A stretch of DNA of 64,000 nt. It comes from Polaromonas sp. JS666. GTDB lineage: Bacteria; Pseudomonadota; Gammaproteobacteria; Burkholderiales; Burkholderiaceae_C. The translations under genes were made by a program, and so were the position numbers. Location of the stretch: NCBI RefSeq assembly GCF_000013865.1, contig NC_007949.1, forward strand, positions 1 to 64,000, given 5' to 3'. This document shows positions 1 through 7,300 of this stretch, piece by piece. Under the pieces are notes generated by a model that was given only the letters and a program-made list of their open reading frames with translations, made no database searches and was not told the origin of the DNA. Position 1 is the first letter of the stretch, and every line of letters begins with the position of its first letter.

Positions 1-87
1 ACTTATCAGGTCACTGACAAACGGCGAATAGCTAAGCTGCGCCGAAGAGTTTCTGTAACCGAAAACGTCTTGCAACGAAGCTGCCAT
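1..87 (-). CDS. Partial open frame running off the left edge, unknown function
   Basis: On the minus strand the frame that starts at the ATG ending at position 87 stays open to the window edge. An AAGG stands five bases before this ATG. The same frame is also open further upstream (to about 180), so the true start may lie earlier and overlap the next small gene. Visible residues begin MAASLQDVFGYRNSSAQ. I do not recognise the family. Being at the edge, it cannot be judged for length or domain content. Confidence 0.3.
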   Translation of the reverse strand, partial: MAASLQDVFGYRNSSAQLSYSPFVSDLIS

Positions 88-122
88 TGCAGCCTTTAGT
101 GCCTCCAGATTTTCGCGGTCGG

Positions 123-356
123 CTATGGGACGGCCTCCCTCTTCTGGGCGCCAGGGGCGTGCCAAACGCCGCTGCCCGCCTGCAGGGCGTGAGAATAGAG
201 CAGCTCCTTGTCGTCTATGGCCTCGGCGTCCATCGTCGCCCCTAAGCCTTGCAACGTCCTTAAGTGAAATGCCGCCGCGGTCGGAGCGACCTCAATGCCG
301 TCTTCGGGTACCGTGAATCCAAGACAGGCTAAGATTTGAACAGGGGTAAGTTTCAT
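123..356 (-). CDS. Small hypothetical protein (77 aa)
   Basis: The 77-residue product begins MKLTPVQILACLGF and has no signal peptide, membrane segment or motif that I recognise. Its ATG overlaps the TGA of the open frame at 353-544 (ATGA overlap), which suggests translational coupling. It also overlaps the open frame that runs off the left edge. The overlap pattern is the main reason to believe it. No family can be named. Confidence 0.35.
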   Translation of the reverse strand: MKLTPVQILACLGFTVPEDGIEVAPTAAAFHLRTLQGLGATMDAEAIDDKELLYSHALQAGSGVWHAPGAQKREAVP

Positions 357-544
357 TGGAATTCCATTCTTGCGGCCCTGGCATAGGACTGCGCGATTTC
401 CTTGTTTGGTGCGATTTTGGCCAGTAGCCTATTTTGCAGTTGATTTAGCGCAAGGGAAGGGGCCCAAGAATTTAAAGTATCGAGCGCCCTGAAAAATGTT
501 GACTCGATCGCGAAGTCGAGCTGCCTGCCGACGGCCAACCTCAA
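353..544 (-). CDS. Small hypothetical frame, possibly the 3' part of a broken gene
   Basis: A 63-residue frame with a TTG as its only start. Immediately upstream, in the same frame, a TAG interrupts a longer stretch that is otherwise readable to about 665. An adjacent frame (429-662) covers the first half with an ATG. This is what a gene damaged by one nonsense or frameshift mutation would look like, but random open frames could give the same picture. Its stop overlaps the start of the next gene. No family is recognised. Confidence 0.2.
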   Translation of the reverse strand: MRLAVGRQLDFAIESTFFRALDTLNSWAPSLALNQLQNRLLAKIAPNKEIAQSYARAARMEFQ

Positions 545-721
545 AATCTATAAGCCCGCTTCCGAGCACGTCGGCCAGGGCGTTTTGGGGGCTACGCAAT
601 GTTCCACCTGAGTCGCAACACCCTGAGTTAGCTCCAGAAAGTCGCGAACAACGGGCGCACATTTATTGACTAGAAGCTACATTCCGGCAACAATAGAACC
701 GCTTTGCCACCTTGGCGATTC

Positions 722-802
722 GCGCACTCCATGTGCGCCTTCAACAACCTTGACGGTTACTTCCGTCAAGGCGGTACCTGTCAATTCCTCTTAGGAGTTG
801 GT
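722..802 (+). promoter_or_regulatory. Structured leader with masked Shine-Dalgarno (leader A)
   Basis: Three hairpins are visible before the ATG at 803. They are GCGCAC/GTGCGC at 722-738, a perfect 9-bp stem at 748-756/763-771, and AATTCCT (783-789) pairing with AGGAGTT (793-799), which buries the AGGAG ribosome site. The upstream block TTGCCACC followed by TTCAAC is shared with the leader of the gene at 1226. This looks like post-transcriptional control of translation. The regulator is unknown. Confidence 0.5.
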
Positions 803-1030
803 ATGAGTATCATTTCTTGGTTCGCCTTTGTAGCTGCTGCATTGCTGCTCATAGGCATCGTTAAAGGCTCGGCCTCCTCTGGGGGAGGGGCATATGACGA
901 AAACGATCCAAATCAGTTTGTGAAAGATGAGCTAGACCCTAGCAATCCGAACAATCTGATGCTTCGAAATCATCATCACGATGATGGCGAAGACCTTCAC
1001 ATCCATGCGATACGTACCACTGAGGATTAA
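803..1030 (+). CDS. Small single-pass membrane protein (75 aa)
   Basis: The start at 803 (MSIISWFAFVAAALLLIGIV) is chosen because AGGAG lies at 793-797 with proper spacing. The longer frame from 704 reads through the leader hairpins. Residues 4-22 form one hydrophobic segment. The rest is an acidic, Asp/Asn/His-rich soluble tail. There is no cleavable signal, so it is probably an N-in anchored inner-membrane protein. No family is recognised. It belongs to the group of backbone genes with a hairpin leader, as does the next gene. Confidence 0.6.
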   Translation: MSIISWFAFVAAALLLIGIVKGSASSGGGAYDENDPNQFVKDELDPSNPNNLMLRNHHHDDGEDLHIHAIRTTED

Positions 1031-1163
1031 TTCTTCAGCACTGTTGCATGGGTGGAAATTTGACCCTGTTTTGTGTGAAAGCAAAGCAAGTCATTTACTC
1101 GGCCGCGAGGCCATTTCATTGCCACCCTCTTGGTGGCGCACGTCAGGCTATCGCTTGGCGAAT

Positions 1164-1225
1164 TTCAACCCGCGGGGAATACTTCCCCTCGGGGTCGCTT
1201 CCTGCATTTTTCCTGGAGAATTGTT
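1164..1225 (+). promoter_or_regulatory. C/G-run leader (leader B)
   Basis: TTCAACCC (1164-1171) is followed by GGGG (1174-1177), CCCC (1185-1188) and GGGG (1191-1194). The single C-run can pair with either G-run, giving two mutually exclusive stems. GGAG at 1215-1218 then serves the ATG at 1226. A further stem GCCACC/GGTGGC lies just upstream near 1121-1137. The same layout precedes the genes at 4358, 56329 and 56985. Confidence 0.5.
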
Positions 1226-1774
1226 ATGGAAGCGAAAAATAAACTGCGTATGTCCGAAGTTGTGATCAACGTTCTCGCTGTGATCAGCCTCGTGATGGTA
1301 TTTGGGTATGCCCCCGGTGCTCATGCTCAGTCGGGCAATGTGTACGGTAGCAACCAGGTACAGGCCATGTCCTCTGCCGAAGAAGGCGTGGTACTGCAGG
1401 TCTCCCTCAAGAGAGCTGAAGCCTCTTGGCAAGCTCGTACTGGTGGAGCAACTGGTGGCGGTTTGGTGGGCGCTCTCCTTGGCAATAGTCTGGGGGGTAA
1501 CTATCAAACAAAAGCGCTCTTTGGTGCACTCGGTGCACTTGGTGGTGGATTTGCTGGGGAGCGTATGGCGAACGCCGTGGGCGCCAGCGATGCGCAGGAA
1601 ATTGTGATTGGGATACGTGATCCTCGTTCCAATTCTCTTACCCGTGTAGTGACTGTGGTTCAACCAGCGCCATTTGATGCAGTAGCACCAGATGACAACG
1701 TGCTGATTGTGAATACGAATGGCACCATTCGTGTGATCAAGCGGACCTACAACTCAGCGTTTGTTCAACGGTAA
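1226..1774 (+). CDS. Glycine-zipper outer-membrane-type protein, exported
   Basis: The start at 1226 gives 182 residues and has GGAGAA eight bases upstream. A signal peptide ends in AHAQSG at about residue 35, with no lipobox cysteine. The middle (about 70-120) is a glycine-zipper segment (GGATGGGLVGALLG, then GALGALGGGFAGERM) as in SlyB/Pcp-like and glycine-zipper 2TM proteins. Those sit in the outer membrane and influence its integrity. The C-terminal 50 residues look like a soluble beta-rich domain. The bidirectional terminator just after the stop closes the unit. The family-level call is good. The exact role on a plasmid is not known. Confidence 0.65.
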   Translation: MEAKNKLRMSEVVINVLAVISLVMVFGYAPGAHAQSGNVYGSNQVQAMSSAEEGVVLQVSLKRAEASWQARTGGATGGGLVGALLGNSLGGNYQTKALFGALGALGGGFAGERMANAVGASDAQEIVIGIRDPRSNSLTRVVTVVQPAPFDAVAPDDNVLIVNTNGTIRVIKRTYNSAFVQR

Positions 1775-1781
1775 TTGAACA

Positions 1782-1816
1782 AAAAAGGCCGCAAGCATTG
1801 CTTGCGGCCTTTTTCT
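1782..1816. terminator. Bidirectional intrinsic terminator
   Basis: An 11-bp stem (AAGGCCGCAAG with CTTGCGGCCTT) encloses a five-base loop and has A-runs on the left and T-runs on the right. It can therefore stop transcription from both convergent genes, the glycine-zipper gene on plus and the NADAR-like gene on minus. Confidence 0.85.
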
Positions 1817-1832
1817 TTTGGACGAATCCTAA

Positions 1833-2609
1833 TCAATCGATACTTGGTTTCGCCAATTCGGAGGCGACATACAGCTCCAGGCTAACTGAGACCTTCAGTG
1901 CCCGCGCTTTCTGAATGATCGCGTCGGCCTTTTTCCCCCCCTTCAATTCGAAGACCACCAGCTGGTCGGTGCTCTCCAGCAAGGCGTTCAAGACTGACGC
2001 TGACGAGCGCAACTTTGGCTGGCCAACGTATTTGACCGGAATGTAGTGAGACAGAGCCCAGTCGTGAACTCGCCACGCTGTTTGGCTATTGCAGAGTGAG
2101 ACAAGAGTCCAGCTCGGTTTGTTCTGTACAACTTTGCTGAGCTTCTTCCCGACTATGCCATCCGGCGCTGTCAACGCACCAAAGGTCGCTATACGTGGCC
2201 CTTGTCCCCAGGCCTGAAATCGCAAAACGCAGTCAGTGAGAAAACTCGCCGGCGTTTTGAGGCCTGACAGATGGGAAACCAGTGCATCACCAGGTAAGCC
2301 AACCAAATTGAGATCTGGTCGGTCAAGACTCAGAAATCCGAGGCCCGCCACAAGAGCGGAATGGCGTACCAAGCTCCAGTCCGAGCGCCATGCGGCTTGC
2401 CGGGCCCTGGCAAACTTGCGGGCCTCCTTTGCCGATGGGCAGTGCAGTACCGCATCACGCAGGTCTGGTCGCGCCGGCATGAACTTGGCGCTCTCAAACC
2501 AGTGCGCTATGGATAGGTAGTGGTGTTGCACACGATTCTTGGTCCCAGGGATGGGCACCCACGGGCCGAAAAAGGAGGCTTTGAGCAGGTCAATGTCAGG
2601 GATTCCCAT
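1833..2609 (-). CDS. Probable NADAR domain fused to a SLOG-like nucleotide-sensing domain
   Basis: 258 residues. The N-terminal half has the NADAR/YbiA pattern: SIAHWFESAKF (about 33-43), then PSAKEARKFAR, R-SDW (about 75) and a following helix. Known NADAR enzymes act on ADP-ribosyl or NAD-derived nucleotides, and YbiA acts on riboflavin intermediates. The C-terminal half (about 165-245: LVSLCNSQTAWRVHDWAL, IPVKYVG, STDQLVVFELKGG, IIQKARAL) follows a Rossmann-like SLOG/DUF2493 plan used to bind nucleotide-derived ligands. The usual Glu of the EH pair in NADAR is Ala here (AHWF), so activity is uncertain. It stands alone, convergent with the upstream gene. A role in NAD-linked conflict or phage defence is an inference. 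Confidence 0.5.
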   Translation of the reverse strand: MGIPDIDLLKASFFGPWVPIPGTKNRVQHHYLSIAHWFESAKFMPARPDLRDAVLHCPSAKEARKFARARQAAWRSDWSLVRHSALVAGLGFLSLDRPDLNLVGLPGDALVSHLSGLKTPASFLTDCVLRFQAWGQGPRIATFGALTAPDGIVGKKLSKVVQNKPSWTLVSLCNSQTAWRVHDWALSHYIPVKYVGQPKLRSSASVLNALLESTDQLVVFELKGGKKADAIIQKARALKVSVSLELYVASELAKPSID

Positions 2610-3078
2610 CCGGACGATGTTACGGGTTCCAGATGTTGAGGCTGATCGCTTTACGCCCTAAAAAGCGTGCGTTGCCCGGTTTACATCGTGCTAAAGGTCC
2701 GACATCTGCTGCCCTATTGGTCGGCCAGTGAAGCGCACACCTTCTCCGAAGGTCGCATCCAACCGCTGCCGGAATTTTCGCTTGGGTGGATGATGCGAAT
2801 GAGAGCTTGCCAGCCTCTTTTTCTTGTTACGCTGGCCAGAATTACGGTAAACTTCATCCACTAGGTCTTCTGACCTTTTGCTGGCGCAATGCCAGCCTTT
2901 AATTCTGGCCAAGCCAGGAGACTTCTAGCAGAAGTCTCAACAACCCGAAGTCCATCCTGGACTCAGATCACGCAAGTGGCCTGCCTCGGGTAACCAACCA
3001 CCCCAAATAGACCCATTGGCCCGACAGCCTTTGCTCGGTCGCATTTGGCGTATTCACAAGCGCTGCGAAAGGCACGAC
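2610..3078. other. Intergenic region without a supported gene
   Basis: About 470 bases. Short frames occur on both strands (for example 2667-2864 plus and 2691-2912 minus), but they have no ribosome site and no recognisable protein character. It presumably contains the promoters of the divergent NADAR-like gene and the 3079 gene. I cannot point to clear -35/-10 boxes. Confidence 0.4.
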
Positions 3079-3357
3079 ATGAAATTGGACTGCTTTGAGG
3101 TCGTCTATTCGGTGGCCAATGAGTTATTCCTCAAGGGCGAGTCGTTGGTATGCGAGCGTGATGGATCCACCGTTGTCGTTCGTCACATCGAGACTGCAGA
3201 GCAGGAAATCGAGGTGATGTACCTGACTGCTGGAACTCACAACCATCAGACCAAGCGATTCAACGCAAGTAACTACCAAACCAGTGGGCTCGCACAGATG
3301 CAAGTAGCAAGCAGCTACCTGCCGCTGCTCACACAGGGAGAAAACAATGGCAAATAG
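3079..3357 (+). CDS. Hypothetical protein (92 aa)
   Basis: The start MKLDCFEVVYSV at 3079 is preferred over the ATG-less extension from 3016 because the earlier residues do not look coding. The product is a small, soluble, mixed-charge protein. It overlaps the next gene by 11 bases, so the two are probably translated together as the first genes of a three-gene run that ends at the terminator near 4140. I do not recognise the family. Confidence 0.5.
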   Translation: MKLDCFEVVYSVANELFLKGESLVCERDGSTVVVRHIETAEQEIEVMYLTAGTHNHQTKRFNASNYQTSGLAQMQVASSYLPLLTQGENNGK

Positions 3358-3634
3358 CCTATTTCAGATTGAAAGAAGTAGGAAGGTCGAGATCACGATT
3401 CCTGGGTATGACCCGGTGCTCGAGACACAAAAGCTCGGCAAGCGATTCAAGCGGCTTCGTGACAGGCAAAAGAGCAAAGAGGCTCTGGCCGTCAAAAAAC
3501 AGCAGGAGGCCCTGCGTACGGAGTTGAAGGAACAGGAGGCCGCCCTTGATGAGCTCAATAAAGGCGCGGGCCTGGCACAGGCTGTGCCCGAGCAGAGTCG
3601 GCAAGGTGACACAGAAGACAACTTGTTTGAGTAG
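3347..3634 (+). CDS. Small coiled-coil protein (95 aa)
   Basis: The ATG at 3347 is preceded by GGGAGAAAAC, which is also coding in the upstream gene. Residues 30-75 are rich in Lys, Glu, Gln and Leu (KRFKRLRDRQKSKEALAVKK and following) and should form a long charged helix or coiled coil. There is no signal peptide. It could be a structural or nucleic-acid-associated partner of the overlapping upstream gene. The family is unknown. Confidence 0.5.
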   Translation: MANSLFQIERSRKVEITIPGYDPVLETQKLGKRFKRLRDRQKSKEALAVKKQQEALRTELKEQEAALDELNKGAGLAQAVPEQSRQGDTEDNLFE

Positions 3635-3703
3635 GCGGCAATTCGCCGCAAGCAAACAAAGCTCCCATACCCCGGGATGAAAGTCGGGACTGGAGTCTAA
3701 ATC
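3634..3703 (+). promoter_or_regulatory. Leader with CTCC...GGAG masking the ribosome site (leader G)
   Basis: A GGCG/CGCC hairpin (3634-3647) is followed by CTCC (3662-3665), an inner stem CCCG/CGGG (3671-3674/3685-3688) and GGAG (3692-3695). The outer CTCC/GGAG pair would hide the Shine-Dalgarno sequence of the ATG at 3704. This is a looser match to the leader family seen at 1164, 4276, 56257 and 56925. Confidence 0.4.
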
Positions 3704-4123
3704 ATGGATAAAGGAAGAATGAGAGCCAACCATTTGAACTTCGGGCCGGCATCCGCACGGAGAGACCCGCCAGTTCAAGAACCATTTGGCGCAATGATCG
3801 CCAAGGGCAACGCAGTCGATGTCACCGTCCTTGCGGGGAGCCACTTCCCTCAAGACCGTGTAGCCATCGAAGCGTCAGTCTACGAACAGCACGTAGCCTG
3901 GCCCAACAGCGCCATGCGCCAGCACATGATCTACCTGGAAGAAATTGCACGCCTGAACGAACTTCTACGAGCAGCTTCTGACGTTACACGTCACGAGTCA
4001 CCCGCAGAGTTTGTTCACCGCGGCGTGGCCTGTGATGCCAGGATCGACAAAGACGTTCGGCACAGCTTTGTGTTGGAACGGTTTGACCTTCCTGCGTTCA
4101 CAGGCTGGCTAATTCGCCAGTAG
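3704..4123 (+). CDS. Hypothetical protein (139 aa)
   Basis: The ATG at 3704 has GGAG at 3692-3695. The product is soluble with no signal peptide and no motif that I recognise. Residues 70-90 (MRQHMIYLEEIARLNELLRA) form an amphipathic helix. It is the last gene before a strong terminator, and it may be co-transcribed with the two small genes upstream. Its own hairpin leader suggests separate translational control. Confidence 0.5.
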   Translation: MDKGRMRANHLNFGPASARRDPPVQEPFGAMIAKGNAVDVTVLAGSHFPQDRVAIEASVYEQHVAWPNSAMRQHMIYLEEIARLNELLRAASDVTRHESPAEFVHRGVACDARIDKDVRHSFVLERFDLPAFTGWLIRQ

Positions 4124-4136
4124 GAATCTTTAAACA

Positions 4137-4163
4137 CGGGCCCCTCGATGAGGGGCCTTTCTC
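4137..4163 (+). terminator. Intrinsic terminator
   Basis: GGCCCCT (4139-4145) pairs with AGGGGCC (4151-4157) around a five-base loop, followed by TTTCTC. It ends the 3079-4123 gene group and separates it from the large helicase gene. Confidence 0.75.
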
Positions 4164-4275
4164 AAGGGCTTCAATAGTCTTTGCGAAAGGTCGATAGGCC
4201 AAAAAAATCGAAAGGGAGTCTCTGACTTCCACGATGCGTAGCGACGGGCTAGCCCTGTTGGCTGCGCCTTAACAT

Positions 4276-4357
4276 TTTTCCACCAAGCGGGGACACGCAA
4301 ATCCCCGCAAGGGGAAATGCGTGCTCCTTCAATTCCCTACTGAATTGGAGTAACACG
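4276..4357 (+). promoter_or_regulatory. C/G-run leader with masked ribosome site (leader C)
   Basis: CCACC is followed by GGGG (4289-4292), CCCC (4303-4306) and GGGG (4311-4314), so two alternative stems compete for one C-run. Next, CTCC (4324-4327) and CAATTC can pair with GAATTGGAG (4342-4350), which contains the ribosome site for the ATG at 4358. The arrangement resembles a translational switch. What it responds to is unknown. Confidence 0.5.
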
Positions 4358-7300
4358 ATGGGTAATACCCAAATTGCAAACAATGCCAAACAGGCTTCGG
4401 TCTGGTTGGACGGTTTCAGCATCAATGACTTCATGGCACCGTCTGCAAAGACGGAGATTGCAGAGGTCACCAGTGCAGTAGCCACCGTTGTCTTTGAAAT
4501 GGAAGCCAGCATCACTGCCGGCGCAAGTTTCACCTCTGAGGAAGCAAACGAGCAATCGTTTGGCATGGATGAAATCCAGGAATGGGTTTCCACATCCAAC
4601 AATCTGTCTGACTGGACTGACCGCAAGGTTGCCTGGCCACTGATTGATCCTGAAGACTATTCAGCGGAAGCATCGGCAGAAGCACGGATCGCTGACAACC
4701 TCATGGCTGTTAGATTGCTCCGTGAGCTGCAGAGCACCAGGCGGGAAGTCACTGATGAAGATCGCACCACGCTGTTGAAATACTGCGGATGGGGCGGGTT
4801 GGCCCGGCTGTTCACACCAGACGGATCGAAACGTCACAGTCTGGCAGACCAACGCGACGAACTGGAATCGCTCACAAGCGAAAAAGAGTTCACAGGGATG
4901 CGTTCTTCGATTACTTCGGCCTACTTCACAGACCCGGCCGTGGTGACAGCACTCTGGCAAATTGTTCGGCACCTTGGATTCCAGGGCGGCCGGATTCTGG
5001 AGCCAACCGCTGGCGTTGGCCACTTTCTCGCAGGCATGCCCTCGGAACTGGCCATGAAATCGGATGTGACTGCGGTTGAACTGGACACAATCAGTGCCGG
5101 AATGCTGGAGGCCTCGTTTGGCCCCCTCGGTGTTCAGGTGCACGCAAGCGCGCTTGAAAAAGCCCGTTTGCCGGTTGCGTTCTATGACCTGGTGATAGGC
5201 AATGTTCCCTTTGGGGACCATCGCAGCCTGGATACAACTACGGCCGACTATGCAAATTGGTCGATTCACAATTGGGCGATCGGCAAGTCAGTCGACCTGG
5301 TTCGTCCGGGCGGATTGATCGTTCTGATCACTTCACGTCACAGCCTCGACAGCAAAACCGATAGCCACCGCAAGTGGTTGTCGGCGCATGCTGAACTGGT
5401 CGGATCCTACCGTTTGCCGACAATGGCCTTTAAAAGCCAGGCGAACACGGAAGCCGTGACAGACATCCTAGTGCTCAAGCGTCGGGAAACACCTGACTAC
5501 CGAGCCGGCGGATGGGTCGATCTGGGCAAAGCAACACCAGAGATGATCAAAGCGGGCCAGGAACTGACCACGGTCGGCCGCGCGTATGGCAACCGTATTG
5601 AGCGTGACCGCTCGATCAACAGCTACTACGTGCGGAATCCTGAAAACGTGTTGGGCAGGTTGGTGTTTGAATCAACCCAGTTCGGTGAGTCAATGAACCC
5701 TGTGTTCAACGGCACTCCGGCTGATCTACAGGAGCTGCTGCAAAAGCGGATTGAGAGTCTCCCTGCCAACGTCTATACGGCGAAGGCGGACGATTCGACG
5801 TCCACCAGCCGCACAGCAATGCAGCGCTACGAAATGGATAACTACGTGGCGCCTGGATCGATGGTCGTGAAGGACGGACGGATCTGTGTCTCTGAGGGCG
5901 ATGAGCTCTTGGATATTGATTCCCTGTACACCGGAACTGCGCGCAAGCGTGTTCTGGGAATGATCGAGGTGAAGAAGCACGCTGAGGCTGTGATTGAGTT
6001 CCAGGCAAAGTCGCAAGACGATGTGAAGCTGCAGCAGTTGCAGACAGTGTTGAACGGCACCTATGACGCCTACGTAGCGTCTATGGGGTATTTGAGCACC
6101 AGCGCGAATTCAAGGCTGATGCGATCAGACCCTTCATGGCCGTTGATGTTGGCACTGGAAATGTGGGATGACGAAGATCAGAAGGCCGTCAAGGCTGACA
6201 TATTCTTCAAACGTACCGTCGGTCACCGCAAGGTTCCGGACCGGGTTGACAACGTCAAGGACGCAATGTTGATCAGTTTGGCGGAGTTCGGGAAGATCGT
6301 TCTCAAGGATCTTGCAACGCGCACTGGCATGCCGGTGATGCAGGTTGTGAAGGAATTGGGAGCACAGGCGATTGCATTCCGTGACCCGGAGCTGGGTCGT
6401 TGGGTGCCAGCGGATGAATATCTGTCAGGGCATATCCGCGACAAGATTGCAGCAGCGAAAGCCGCTGGACCGGCCTACGCTGAGAACGTGCCGGCACTGG
6501 AAGCCGTGCTGCCCAAGGATCTAGGTCCTTCGGAAGTCGAAGCTCGGATGGGTGCACCGTGGATTCCGGTGGACGTGATTGAACAGTTCGCGTGTGAGCT
6601 GGTTACTGCCAAAGACGATGCCATTACGGTGGAGTTTGAAGCGCAGTCTGCGACGTGGAGTGTGAAACACACGGGCTGGAAGATTGAGTCGGTGGGCGAT
6701 CGGGTGTTGCAGACATCGCAATGGGGAACGGCCAAGCGCTGCGCCCTAACGCTGGTGGAAGCGGCCTTGAACCAGCAACCGCCGAACATCACCTATGAAG
6801 TCGATGGCCGCCGCGTTGTAGACCGGATGGCAACATTGGCCGCCAGAGAGAAGTGGCAGGCAATTCGGGATCATTTCCGAAAATGGGTCTACCAAGATCC
6901 CGCCCGCCGGGACAGGTTGCTGCGCATCTACAACGATGCCTTTAACCAGATCGTCAATCGAAAGTTTGACGGTTCGCATTTGATGCTGCCTGGGATGTCG
7001 TCTGCGGTGGTGCCTTACAGCCACCAGAAAGATGCCATATGGCGTGTGGTGGTCAATGGGAATACCTTGCTGGCGCATTGCGTTGGTGCGGGAAAGACAT
7101 TGGTCATGTGCGCTGCGTCGATGGAACTCCGTCGATTGGGAAAAGCGGTGAAGCCGGTGCACGTGGTTCAGAATTCGTGCCTCGACCAATATTCGGCCGA
7201 GTTTGTTCGTCTGTACCCGCAAGCTCGGGTGCTGATGGCAAGCAAGGACGATCTACACGGTGATAACCGCAGAACCTTTGCAGCGCGCGTAGCGACAGGG

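Noticed and set aside
704..802. Longer N-terminus for the small membrane protein from ATG 704
   Set aside because: The extra codons pass through leader hairpins, and AGGAG fits the ATG at 803.
1148..1663. 171-codon minus-strand frame opposite the glycine-zipper gene
   Set aside because: The plus-strand gene has a signal peptide, ribosome site and terminator; the antisense frame has none of these.
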